Assembly (NCBI GenBank): GCA_009781695.1
Contig: WQVH01000001.1
Location: 1-64,000, forward strand
Direction of reading: 5' to 3'
Source: Oscillospiraceae bacterium
GTDB lineage: Bacteria > Bacillota > Clostridia > Oscillospirales > Oscillospiraceae
DNA: 64,000 nt
Below, piece by piece: positions 1 through 8,519 of this stretch. A model generated the notes under the pieces. The model was not told where the DNA came from. It made no database searches and was given only the letters and a program-made list of their open reading frames with translations. Positions within the stretch are counted from its first letter, which is position 1. The number at the start of each line of letters is the position of its first letter. The translations under genes and the position numbers were made by a program.

Positions 1-1
1 T

Positions 2-301
2 ACAAATACCGGAGCATTTATTGGACCGGCACCTACATTTGACACAGGGTCTAGTTTGTTTTTTGACACAGAGGTTGTGAATAAAAGAAATGTCTCCAGT
101 AAGCCATTTTCCGTTGATTTCGATAAACAAATTAAGTTGGTAGAAGTTGGTGTATATCAAGATCAAATCAAGCAAGTAAAAGGCCTTTACAAAGATGTGT
201 TCTGGGAGTCTTTTGAAAAAAGTCCGGAACCACAGGGAAGAAAAGAGAAACTTGTGAATGCCGTTGGGAAACAAATTGATGCGCTTCTTACAATAGGCTG
301 A
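2..301 (+). CDS. HipA-like kinase, C-terminal fragment (cut by window edge)
   Basis: The reading frame is open from the window edge to a TGA at 299-301 and gives about 99 residues, so this is the end of a longer gene. The first residues contain PAPTFDTGSSL, which lines up with PAPIFDNGISL in the convergent gene at 350-1561. In HipA-like Ser/Thr kinases this segment holds the metal-binding Asp (the DFG equivalent), and a helical tail follows it, as here. The internal TTG at 56 is not the real start because the homology begins upstream of it. The stop lies 48 bp from the stop of the convergent second kinase. Function beyond 'HipA-like kinase C-terminus' cannot be given from this fragment. Confidence 0.6.
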   Translation, partial: TNTGAFIGPAPTFDTGSSLFFDTEVVNKRNVSSKPFSVDFDKQIKLVEVGVYQDQIKQVKGLYKDVFWESFEKSPEPQGRKEKLVNAVGKQIDALLTIG

Positions 302-349
302 TGGTGTTGTTACAAATAACTTTGGAAAAATCGCATTTTTGAGCAATTT

Positions 350-1561
350 TTAAGTCAGATGTTGCTTTGTTACCCTCGACAATCCAATTAAATAAGCCGC
401 GCGTTTTCTCAGGTGCTTTTCAATGGCCGCAAGATGTTCTTCCGGTAGATTAAGTTTCGGATGTCGCATGAAAGTAAAATTTAGCATCTTGCGCAGTTTC
501 TCTACCTGCCGCGCTGTCATAACCTCTTGACATATACCTTCAAAAGTCGTTCCGGCATAGACCGTAGAGCGTGTTTTAGCGTATGCGTCTAAGTTTGCGT
601 AGTCATCTTTCATAGCGTAGTTAAAAAGCGATATGCCGTTGTCAAATATCGGCGCAGGAGCGATGATTTCACCTGTTTTGTTATTGCGCAGCAGTCCGAA
701 ATTGCCGAAATGCCTATCCTCGTTGTAAATCAGCGCATCGAATACAAGCATGTCACGCACAGCACTGGTGAACTCTTCGCCCAAGCGATCATAATGTTTA
801 ACGACGGCACTGATTCCACCCGACTTCACAATTCGGCCTATCGGGATAAATGCCGTGCCAATGTCGGTAAACAGCTTGCACTTTGAAGCCAGTATGGCTT
901 TCCAATTTTCAAGGTCATAATGCACCGCATCAAGATTCATTGCCGCTGCAACTTGACTGGCATAATATTCGCAGTAGGGTTCTTTGCCTGTGTTGGCGAA
1001 GCCGCTTGTGCTGCCTTTGTAGAGGTAAATGCTATCGCTTTCGATAAACCGCCACGCTTTGGGCAGCATACCATCGGTCGTAAGTTCCGGCGATGTGGAA
1101 AAAGCTGCATCACTCTGTGTTACGCCTGTATAGGCAACCAGTGAAAGGATTTCGGAAAATCTGTTTTCGTAAAGATTAAAGTCTGCAAACTTACCTTCGA
1201 AGCCTACGGGAACAATCCAATAGCTGTCGTTTAGCGAAAGTCCTTTGCAAACGTCGATGATGCCTTTTGTATTGCCAATTGAAAGGCCGAGTGCGCGCAG
1301 TATCTCTTCCACAAAAGTGCGATTTTTAGGGATAACCCTGCGCTGAAGCCATTTGAGAAGGCCTTCGCCGGTTAGTTCCAAATCAAGCGGAAGTAAGTCT
1401 TTGTTCTCGCTAATGTTTTGAACGTTTACGTCATAGCCAAGCCCGCCGTCAATCAACGCGAATGTTAAAAGCGGCGTGTCGTAAAGTCGTATTTCGTAAC
1501 TATCGCCCTTAGGGCAATCATCTCCTTTTTCCGTTGCGTCTTTCGCTGTGATGAATTCCAT
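350..1561 (-). CDS. HipA-like Ser/Thr kinase-fold protein
   Basis: A 403-residue protein of the HipA-like kinase superfamily. The visible kinase core is NEDRHFGNFG (about residues 280-289), corresponding to the catalytic-loop Asp/His/Asn, followed by the metal-binding FDNG near residue 307. LYKGS near residue 182 is a plausible nucleotide-binding Lys segment. The start is ATG at 1561, placed 8 nt after GGAGG (1570-1574, minus strand); a TTG 15 nt upstream lies inside that ribosome binding site and is rejected. No HipB-type antitoxin gene is next to it, so it may be a free-standing HipA-like kinase rather than half of a toxin-antitoxin pair. The first gene of the window encodes a related protein pointing towards it. 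Substrate unknown. Confidence 0.75.
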   Translation of the reverse strand: MEFITAKDATEKGDDCPKGDSYEIRLYDTPLLTFALIDGGLGYDVNVQNISENKDLLPLDLELTGEGLLKWLQRRVIPKNRTFVEEILRALGLSIGNTKGIIDVCKGLSLNDSYWIVPVGFEGKFADFNLYENRFSEILSLVAYTGVTQSDAAFSTSPELTTDGMLPKAWRFIESDSIYLYKGSTSGFANTGKEPYCEYYASQVAAAMNLDAVHYDLENWKAILASKCKLFTDIGTAFIPIGRIVKSGGISAVVKHYDRLGEEFTSAVRDMLVFDALIYNEDRHFGNFGLLRNNKTGEIIAPAPIFDNGISLFNYAMKDDYANLDAYAKTRSTVYAGTTFEGICQEVMTARQVEKLRKMLNFTFMRHPKLNLPEEHLAAIEKHLRKRAAYLIGLSRVTKQHLT

Positions 1562-1642
1562 GACAAGTGCCTCCAATATGAATTCATTTCATTATGTCAC
1601 GTCTTTGCGAAGAATACAAGCGCCTTAAAAAATGATTTATAA

Positions 1643-3859
1643 TTACAACCCTCGGATATACTTAATCCAAAACCGCATCAGCGGACGACTGTAAACATAG
1701 ACCTTCTCAGCAAATCTGGTGACATATGTAATGACAGCCGAGCGCTCATCTTCCGAAATGCTATGCTGACTATATCGCGCCTTCATCGCAATATCCTCAA
1801 TACCATCAGCAATAACCTCAGTACGCCGAAAACGCATCAGGCGCAATAAATACCGCCATGCAAAAATCACAGAGGCATCTAAGTCACTCAGTGCGAATTG
1901 TTTCGCCCTGTGCTTGAGCATGAGTGCTCTGAAAACAAAAGGCGCTGCAACAATCACTGCGGCTAAGACCGCAATCCATATAATTCTAAAAGCCAAAGCA
2001 CCGCCGGCCAGAGGATCAGCAACTTGTTGTGTAGTTCCTTGAGCCGGTGTAAAGTCGTTGCTTGACTCGGTATCGCCCCACCAATCTGCAAAAAATGGGT
2101 CAGCATAATCATCGAAGAGATCAAACCCATCCGATGGCAGCGGGAGCTGTGGAAGCAGGGTGCCGGGCGCCGGAAGACCGGTGCCGAACCCGAACCCGGT
2201 TGCCGCCGGTGTGGCCTCAATAGGAATCCAGCCAATATTGTCGAAGAACACTTCGACCCATGCATGAGCATATCTATCGGTAATAGCGATAGGTGTATTG
2301 ACATCCTCAGGCGTAACAGTTGCGACAAATCCGCTGGTAAAACGTGCCGGAACATCCAATGCACGGAGCATCATCGTTGCCGCAGTAGCATAGTGAATAC
2401 AGAATCCCTGCTGCGAAGTCTCCAGAAAATACATCACAAAATCCTCTTCGGGCGGAATAGAAAAAGGTGCCAGCGTATAACGACCGAAATTCGTCATGAA
2501 TGAAGCGACCTGATTGGTGATTTCCAATCTGGAAGCGCCGCTGCGGTAAATTTGATTGTCTTCAGCGAAGTGGCGCAAGGCCTGTGCTGTGCTATCAGCG
2601 ATTTGAAGATAAGTGTCACGACTGCTGACCATTGCGTTAAAATCGGTCAAATTAATGGTGCTGAGTTCCCTTGGCGATAAACTGTTATGTAGTGCAAAAA
2701 TGTTTTCTCCGACGTGAAAGAAATCAAAACTATATGGTGAGGTATTATGGTTGAAAGGAAATGTGAAATAGGGTGAATAAATAACATTTCGTGTCGCATC
2801 ACCTGTGACATAGACCGTCATGTGCAAAAATTCAGGTGCGGTATCGGGAAAGCGATTGCGGTAAAAACCTGTGATCAAAGCAGGGCCGCTTTGGGCAAAG
2901 AAGTCTCTATACGCTATTTCCAGAGTCTCTGAATTGACAGTCCAAGTATTGCCGTCAAAATATTGCATGGAGTAGCCTCTCAAGTAGAAAATACCCGGAG
3001 CACTGACTACAACTTCAAGCACTTCAATATCGTGAATGACACGTGTACCGGCATCGGAGATGTCGACATGATCTGTATTAAATCCCCAGCGCTGATCATA
3101 AATAACCGGCCACCCGATCCCTGTTCTGACCCGCGCCAGTCCCAAACGTGAGGCAATGACTCTGATGTCATGGTCTAAGGTTCTGACAATATCGCTGCGT
3201 CCTTGCGCTCCGGGAGGCGCAAACGCAAGTGTGATACTCATGAATACAGCAACCAGTAAAAGCGCAGGGAATGTGGAGAGCCCTCTTGCAAGAAACCCGT
3301 CGGGAGCAAGTCCATTACTCACGAGCATGGTTAAATACACAGCCAAGAGACCCAATAAAAATAGCGTGTCAGCCTGATTAAAAATAATTACAAATGTCAA
3401 AAATACAATAGGAGCAGTAAACAAAATCGTAAGAGAAACACTGCGGCGTAAGCAAATTGAGACAGATAATAAGAATGTAAGCACGACACCTAGTGCTGCA
3501 AAAAATAATGTAACATCATAACCATAGCCTTCCATTTCAGGAAAGAGCACCGAGACAAAGAGCCAACGATTATACAAATGGGTGATATAGAATAGCACCC
3601 ATCTGGCACCTTCTAAAATGATCGGAAGTCTCCAGATCATCAAAAAAATTGCGATAGCCAGAAAGATAAGCAAGCCCCTTGCACGTAAGAAAGCAAAGCC
3701 GAAAGCGGCAACCAATGCGGCAGAAAGCCAAGCGATAAAAAGGACAGTGGTATTCACATCGAATGAAAACGCACTGATCACAGCGCCCACTGTGCATGTG
3801 ACGGCGATCAGTACGAGTATGAAGTTTCCAAAAATCGACAGTGCGTTTTTCATAAGCAT
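1643..3859 (-). CDS. Membrane transglutaminase-like protein (TgpA family)
   Basis: A 738-residue membrane protein. About six hydrophobic segments occupy residues 1-215. An extracytoplasmic domain follows, with a transglutaminase-like core: Cys487 in QGFCIHYA and His532 in DRYAHAWVEV. The third catalytic position reads GWIPIEATP, so Glu stands where Asp is usual. One further membrane segment (about 625-650) and a cytoplasmic tail resembling DUF4129 complete it. This is the usual arrangement of TgpA/DUF3488 proteins, which accompany MoxR and DUF58 proteins. It is the last gene of a three-gene operon, 8 bp after the DUF58 gene, with GAGG 5 nt before the ATG. The in vivo substrate is not known for this family; a role in envelope or secreted-protein maturation is inference. 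Confidence 0.88.
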   Translation of the reverse strand: MLMKNALSIFGNFILVLIAVTCTVGAVISAFSFDVNTTVLFIAWLSAALVAAFGFAFLRARGLLIFLAIAIFLMIWRLPIILEGARWVLFYITHLYNRWLFVSVLFPEMEGYGYDVTLFFAALGVVLTFLLSVSICLRRSVSLTILFTAPIVFLTFVIIFNQADTLFLLGLLAVYLTMLVSNGLAPDGFLARGLSTFPALLLVAVFMSITLAFAPPGAQGRSDIVRTLDHDIRVIASRLGLARVRTGIGWPVIYDQRWGFNTDHVDISDAGTRVIHDIEVLEVVVSAPGIFYLRGYSMQYFDGNTWTVNSETLEIAYRDFFAQSGPALITGFYRNRFPDTAPEFLHMTVYVTGDATRNVIYSPYFTFPFNHNTSPYSFDFFHVGENIFALHNSLSPRELSTINLTDFNAMVSSRDTYLQIADSTAQALRHFAEDNQIYRSGASRLEITNQVASFMTNFGRYTLAPFSIPPEEDFVMYFLETSQQGFCIHYATAATMMLRALDVPARFTSGFVATVTPEDVNTPIAITDRYAHAWVEVFFDNIGWIPIEATPAATGFGFGTGLPAPGTLLPQLPLPSDGFDLFDDYADPFFADWWGDTESSNDFTPAQGTTQQVADPLAGGALAFRIIWIAVLAAVIVAAPFVFRALMLKHRAKQFALSDLDASVIFAWRYLLRLMRFRRTEVIADGIEDIAMKARYSQHSISEDERSAVITYVTRFAEKVYVYSRPLMRFWIKYIRGL

Positions 3860-3867
3860 TTATTCCT

Positions 3868-4803
3868 CTAAAGATCTCCGTCAATCCTAAAGACCCATGC
3901 AAATCGCATCGGCACAGCCGCCGGTGTACGTATCTCATGAGCTGCGCCGCTCAAGACCAGATAGAGATAATCCAACAAATCGGCGTGGGAAGTAATTTCG
4001 GCAACAGGACCATCTTGGCCAAGCCGAACATAATAGGCAAGCTCCCACTTTAACAAATAATCGGAGACCCACCTCAGTCTGCTGAGAATCAAATCTCGCT
4101 CATCAGAATCATTCCATTGCCGAACGTGGAGCAGACGGCTATGGGCAGGGGGGACGAGCGGTTCGCGGATGATGAGCGCATCGAACTTAGCCGAGACTTT
4201 CCAATGCACGCTTCTTATTGGATCGCCGAGGCGATATGGGCGCAAATCATAATCTTCGGCAAAACCTCCGCCGAGCTTGGGTTTGAGTATGATCCCACGG
4301 GGCAAGGCAATGGTATGCGACGGTTTTTGAGGAGCGGGAAGCACCAACACACAAGACTTAATCGTGATATTGTGAGGCAGACAAAATAGGCCGATCAAGC
4401 TGACAACCCATAGCCTTTTGGTCTCGAAGAAGGTAACCCCTGTACGCGTGGTATCTATGGTGATCTCATATTGATCGCCTTCCTGAGCGCCAAAAACAAA
4501 TCGCCGCCACATCGAAAAATCATCCCCGGAAACTTTCAGCCAAAGTTTGACGCATCTGGCGGGGAATTTAGCGCGTTGATGGACGTTTAGTGCAACAACA
4601 CCATCGGCACCGCGTTCGAGAATTCTCGGAGATGATAGCGTTACAGATCTGGTCAACATGCCCGGCAGGCTGATCAAAAAATCAAACGGCAACAAAAGCA
4701 AGATCAGCAAGAAAAGATACCAAGCGAACCAAAAAGGATAGAGAATGTAGAATATTGCGGAACATGCGAGCGCAAATGCGTAAATGATCCGAGTAATGCC
4801 CAT
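3868..4803 (-). CDS. DUF58 domain protein
   Basis: A 311-residue protein with two N-terminal membrane segments (about residues 8-45). The conserved DUF58 block RPYRLGDPIRSVHWKVSA is present near residues 190-207. Proteins of this family have a von Willebrand A-like fold in their C-terminal part and are encoded with MoxR ATPases, which are thought to act on them as chaperones. It sits between moxR (9 bp upstream) and the transglutaminase gene (8 bp downstream), which supports a single transcript. The ribosome binding site before ATG 4803 is weak (AGGTTTAG), so expression may depend on translation of moxR. Confidence 0.88.
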   Translation of the reverse strand: MGITRIIYAFALACSAIFYILYPFWFAWYLFLLILLLLPFDFLISLPGMLTRSVTLSSPRILERGADGVVALNVHQRAKFPARCVKLWLKVSGDDFSMWRRFVFGAQEGDQYEITIDTTRTGVTFFETKRLWVVSLIGLFCLPHNITIKSCVLVLPAPQKPSHTIALPRGIILKPKLGGGFAEDYDLRPYRLGDPIRSVHWKVSAKFDALIIREPLVPPAHSRLLHVRQWNDSDERDLILSRLRWVSDYLLKWELAYYVRLGQDGPVAEITSHADLLDYLYLVLSGAAHEIRTPAAVPMRFAWVFRIDGDL

Positions 4804-4812
4804 AGCGCAACA

Positions 4813-5760
4813 CTAAACCTGCGGAGCTTGAACGGATTTTAAAATACCGTCCAAAATCTTCGCCGTCGTTATATTCTCATTTTCGGCGCCGGGTCTGAGC
4901 ACCAATCTATGTGAAAGTGTATCTGAAAACAGTGGGGAAATATCCTTGGGTACAACATAATCTCTGCCTTGCAAATAAGCGAGCGCTTTGGATATGTTTG
5001 TCAGCGCAATTGAAGCGCGCGGACTGGCACCGAGCAATAGATCAGGATGATGTCTGGTGGCGCCTATGAGCTTTACAATGTAGTCGAATAATGCTTTGTC
5101 TACATGAACCATATCCACCTCAGCGCGCATCTGTTCAAGCTCATCGCTTGTGAGAATCGGCTCGACCAAATCGAGCAGGTTTTTGCCCTGTTTTCTTTGC
5201 AGAAGTGAAAGCTCATCGTCATGTGTGGGGTAGCCTAAGGACAGACGCACCATGAAGCGATCCATCTGAGAGTCCGGCAGCAGTTGTGTACCGGCTGCAC
5301 CCACAGGATTCTGTGTGGCAATGACCATGAAAGGCTGTGGTACGAGATAAGAAACACCATCAACAGTGACCTGTCCCTCTTCCATCGCTTCCAGAAGTGC
5401 CGATTGCGTACGGCTCGTTGCACGGTTGAGTTCGTCGGCCAAAAACAGATTGCACAAAATAGCACCCGGCGTATACTCCATCTTGCCGGTGTCTTTGTCA
5501 ATGATAGAAAACCCGGTAAGATCCGATGGTAAAACATCAGGGGTAAATTGGACACGGTTGTAATTGAGGTTGAGTGCTTTGGAAAAAGCTATGGCAAGTG
5601 TGGTCTTTCCGACTCCCGGGATGTCCTCAATGAGGATGTGTCCTCTGGCTAAAATGGCGAGCAGCACTCTCAAGATCACTGCATCTTTGCCTACGATGGC
5701 CTGCGCAACGCTGGAGAGCACTCTGCGTCCGGCGGCGTTGTCCCTGTTGATAGATTTCAT
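4813..5760 (-). CDS. MoxR family AAA+ ATPase
   Basis: A 315-residue AAA+ ATPase. Walker A is DIPGVGKTTLA (about residues 43-53), Walker B is LFLADELNRA, and sensor 1 is VIATQNPVG. An Arg-containing ASPRAS motif follows near residue 245. Length and motif order are typical of MoxR/RavA-type chaperone ATPases. First gene of the MoxR-DUF58-transglutaminase operon. In characterised systems MoxR proteins assist maturation of partner proteins with a VWA-like fold, here presumably the DUF58 protein. The AT-rich region upstream (5761-5880) would carry the promoter, but I do not see a convincing one. Confidence 0.92.
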   Translation of the reverse strand: MKSINRDNAAGRRVLSSVAQAIVGKDAVILRVLLAILARGHILIEDIPGVGKTTLAIAFSKALNLNYNRVQFTPDVLPSDLTGFSIIDKDTGKMEYTPGAILCNLFLADELNRATSRTQSALLEAMEEGQVTVDGVSYLVPQPFMVIATQNPVGAAGTQLLPDSQMDRFMVRLSLGYPTHDDELSLLQRKQGKNLLDLVEPILTSDELEQMRAEVDMVHVDKALFDYIVKLIGATRHHPDLLLGASPRASIALTNISKALAYLQGRDYVVPKDISPLFSDTLSHRLVLRPGAENENITTAKILDGILKSVQAPQV

Positions 5761-5880
5761 GATTCACCGTCCCAATTTTAATACTATATAAGAGAGCGCT
5801 TGCGGCTGAAGGATCACAAGAATAGATCATTCACTACGCTCAGGATGACACCGGGTGTGGACACGTTCTGCGACTGAAGA

Positions 5881-6831
5881 TTATACCGCATGTTCCTCAA
5901 AGAACACAATGCGATTGCGGCCGGATTCTTTAGCCTGATATAAAGCGATATCCGCTTTGTGCAAGATCTCTGAAAGGTTTGTTCCATGCGCGGGGAAAGT
6001 AGACACGCCAATGCTCAATGTGCATTTAAGCTCAATGTCCGGCAGGGTATATTCGCGTAGGGCAGTGGACAAAATGCGTGTATAATGCACTTGCAGCGCC
6101 TCATAAGTCTCAAACATATCCGGGGCATTAAAGAAGAGTAATACAAATTCATCGCCGCCCAGCCTATAGAGATGGCCGAAAAAACACTTGTCATTTTCCA
6201 GACGTTTTGCCAGTGCGGATAAGACGGCATCTCCGGTAGGATGGCCATAAGTATCATTGACCGCTTTAAAATGATCAATATCAAATAGTGCAATGATGCC
6301 GCCGAGTTCGTTTCTTGCAATTTTGTCTTCGCGCATGCTGAAGTCATTCTTGAGCCTCTGCCGATTGGGAATTCCGGTAAGCTGATCCATATAGGCCAGT
6401 GCATACAACATATCCTTGGTTTCCAGTTCCAAAGTGATATCGCGCAGCATAAAAATGGTTGCCGGTTTACCATCAATCCAGTTGATCTTATGATATCTGC
6501 CGGAATATGTATGACCCGTGGTATTTTGGAGTTGGAAAGCGTCAAGATTTTGCGTTTTATCAGTGTTGCCATAAGGGCAATTTGCGCACAAATCAGGAAA
6601 AACTTGAGCAAAAGTAGCCTTGCAATGCGTAGAAAAGCCTTGCGCATTGTGCTGATATGTATTTGCTCTGGTGTTGGCAAATAACGCCAGACAATCAGCG
6701 TCGCTGCGGATGACGAAGATTTCAGAGTCTTGGGCATCAAGAATTCCGCTCAGATCATCGAGTAAGTTGGTTCGATTATTTTTGTGCGCAAGACATTTGA
6801 TAAAGTTGTCTAATGTATTTTTGAATCCCAT
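5881..6831 (-). CDS. Diguanylate cyclase with N-terminal PAS-like domain
   Basis: A 316-residue soluble protein. The C-terminal GGDEF domain starts with DQLTGIPNRQRL (149-160) and contains an intact GGDEF motif at 225-229, so synthesis of cyclic di-GMP from GTP is expected. The product-inhibition I-site (RxxD just before GGDEF) is absent: the segment reads FFGHLYRLGGDEF. The N-terminal 135 residues look like a PAS sensor, with LCANCPYG at 81-88 and a typical transition segment ending in ML-RDITLELE. No membrane segment and no EAL domain are present. It stands alone between the MoxR operon and the MFS gene on the same strand. Confidence 0.88.
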   Translation of the reverse strand: MGFKNTLDNFIKCLAHKNNRTNLLDDLSGILDAQDSEIFVIRSDADCLALFANTRANTYQHNAQGFSTHCKATFAQVFPDLCANCPYGNTDKTQNLDAFQLQNTTGHTYSGRYHKINWIDGKPATIFMLRDITLELETKDMLYALAYMDQLTGIPNRQRLKNDFSMREDKIARNELGGIIALFDIDHFKAVNDTYGHPTGDAVLSALAKRLENDKCFFGHLYRLGGDEFVLLFFNAPDMFETYEALQVHYTRILSTALREYTLPDIELKCTLSIGVSTFPAHGTNLSEILHKADIALYQAKESGRNRIVFFEEHAV

Positions 6832-7130
6832 TAAAACACTACCCTTCAGGAATTATGTCATAGGCGCAAACTTTTGCATTGCAATTAAGTGTAAACTTGG
6901 TGCGCCGAAATGATATATGCATTTAAATCCTGTATAATGATTGTGTGACAATTATTATATCACTGAATTGAATCATACTGGTATACTTTTTAACACGCTC
7001 AAACACGTTCAAACACGTATTATACAGTAACATTTCAAATTGCGCTACCCCATTAAAGCGGTAAAAACTATCGAACGTGTGCGCATGTGCATTATTTCCG
7101 AACCGCTGTACACTTTTAGGTGGCTCAGCC
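6832..7130. other. Intergenic region with short direct repeats
   Basis: About 300 bp without a gene, between the MFS stop and the start of the diguanylate cyclase. It is AT-rich and contains two adjacent copies of TCAAACACG (about 6999-7017), preceded by a related CACGCTC. I see no convincing terminator hairpin for the MFS gene and no clear promoter for the cyclase, although one should lie here. Confidence 0.5.
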
Positions 7131-8381
7131 TTAGATCAGTGCACCGGATCTCTTTTGACGGCGGCGCAAAATCAAGACAAACAGGCAAGCAATAAATGCA
7201 AAAGCCCCAAATAACAAAAACCCGGTGGAAAATGCCATAGAGACACCGACCTCTCCATGAGATGCGGTGAACAGCACACGTGCCTGATTGATGATCCCGC
7301 CTATCAAGAAATTTGTAGGCACAATCAATGCGCCGATCATGGTGAGTATGGTGGTCATGGCAAGCTCGATGGTATCTGCAAAGAGCTTGGCGATCACCGC
7401 CATAACCGTTGGGAAAATCGGAGCAATACCGATTCCGGAAAGTATGATTAAAACCGGCCCATCGTTTCCGAAGATAACCCCAAGTATGATCATTGTGCCC
7501 GCAAAAGCCGTGACAATGACCAGTGAATTAATAAAGCCCAACCTGTCAATAAAAGGCCCAAGCACCAGACGTGCGATGGTAAAAGTGATGAAATACAAAG
7601 TCAGAAAAAGGGCGGCTCTTTCGCTTGTAAATGAATGTGCATTTTCAAGATAGGTGACAAACCAAGAAGCCAGCCCGCTTTCGGCAGCCAAGCCGAAAAA
7701 CAAAACCATAGCCACAAGCCAAATCGTAGGCTTTTTGAGCATGGCTTTGTATCCGGATTTTTTGTTGCTATTTCCCGAATCCTTTAACCGGCCAAGCAAA
7801 ACCGGAATTGCAGGGATCAGTGCAAAGGCCAGAACGATGAGATAAACATACCGCCAGCTCGGCACCTGATCGGCAAACCGTGCAGTCATGATGCTCGTGG
7901 AAATAATTGGGGAGAAAATTGCACCTGCCCCGAAAGAAAAGTGTGCGAGATTCATCATCGTGCCGGTGTTTTTTGTAAAAATTTTGGCAGCAAGTACGCT
8001 CGTGGCGATATCACTTAAACCAAATCCGACATTGAGCAGGAAAAAACCTGCAAGCACCATGGTGAAATCAGGTGCAAAAAATATAGTAACACCGGACAAA
8101 GCAATTAAGATCAGGCCCAATACATGACTGTATCGGATACCTATTTTCCCTGCGAGTTTGGGCGTAATGGTACAAGCGAAAAGATATCCCGTTGAGCTGA
8201 CGGCCAAAAGCAAACCCAAATGCAGTTCCGTCAAAGAAAATTCCGCCTGAATGCGCGGCATGGCAGTGCCGCGGATGGTCTCGCCAATGCCGAAGATTGC
8301 AAAAGACGCGAAAATGGCTATGGTAAATAAAATATAATTTCGTTTTTGCTCTGAATTGCTTCCGAGATGACTGTCTTCCAT
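7131..8381 (-). CDS. MFS transporter
   Basis: A 416-residue polytopic protein with about 12 hydrophobic segments and a hydrophilic centre near residue 205 (LGRLKDSGNSNKKSGYK), the layout of major facilitator superfamily transporters. The loop pattern and glycine-rich helices recall the FucP/sugar-type branch, but no substrate can be assigned. ATG 8381 is preferred because AAGGA lies about 6 nt upstream; the in-frame GTG at 8402 has no such site. It is transcribed divergently from the HypD-like gene, with 138 bp between them, so shared control and transport of a related substrate are possible (inference). Confidence 0.85.
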   Translation of the reverse strand: MEDSHLGSNSEQKRNYILFTIAIFASFAIFGIGETIRGTAMPRIQAEFSLTELHLGLLLAVSSTGYLFACTITPKLAGKIGIRYSHVLGLILIALSGVTIFFAPDFTMVLAGFFLLNVGFGLSDIATSVLAAKIFTKNTGTMMNLAHFSFGAGAIFSPIISTSIMTARFADQVPSWRYVYLIVLAFALIPAIPVLLGRLKDSGNSNKKSGYKAMLKKPTIWLVAMVLFFGLAAESGLASWFVTYLENAHSFTSERAALFLTLYFITFTIARLVLGPFIDRLGFINSLVIVTAFAGTMIILGVIFGNDGPVLIILSGIGIAPIFPTVMAVIAKLFADTIELAMTTILTMIGALIVPTNFLIGGIINQARVLFTASHGEVGVSMAFSTGFLLFGAFAFIACLFVLILRRRQKRSGALI

Positions 8382-8458
8382 GTTTTCCTTGCCTTTCTGC
8401 ACAGATCGTGCAACAACGCCGCTATTTTAACATAAGCTCTGCGTGTGCGCAATTGCTA

Positions 8459-8487
8459 TTGCATTTAGACATCTTACACCATATAAT
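8459..8487 (+). promoter_or_regulatory. Promoter of the HypD-like gene
   Basis: TTGCAT and a perfect TATAAT (8482-8487) separated by 17 bp, 33 bp upstream of the GTG start. The -35 is only a half match, so an activator could be involved. The -10 is strong. Confidence 0.6.
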
Positions 8488-8519
8488 ATGAACAAAAAAG
8501 CCTATTGGGGTGATTGAAC

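Noticed and set aside
5830-5852. CATTCACTACGCTCAGGATGACA near the moxR promoter as a mobile repeat
   Set aside because: It resembles dispersed repeats seen in some genomes, but only one copy is visible here, so it cannot be supported.
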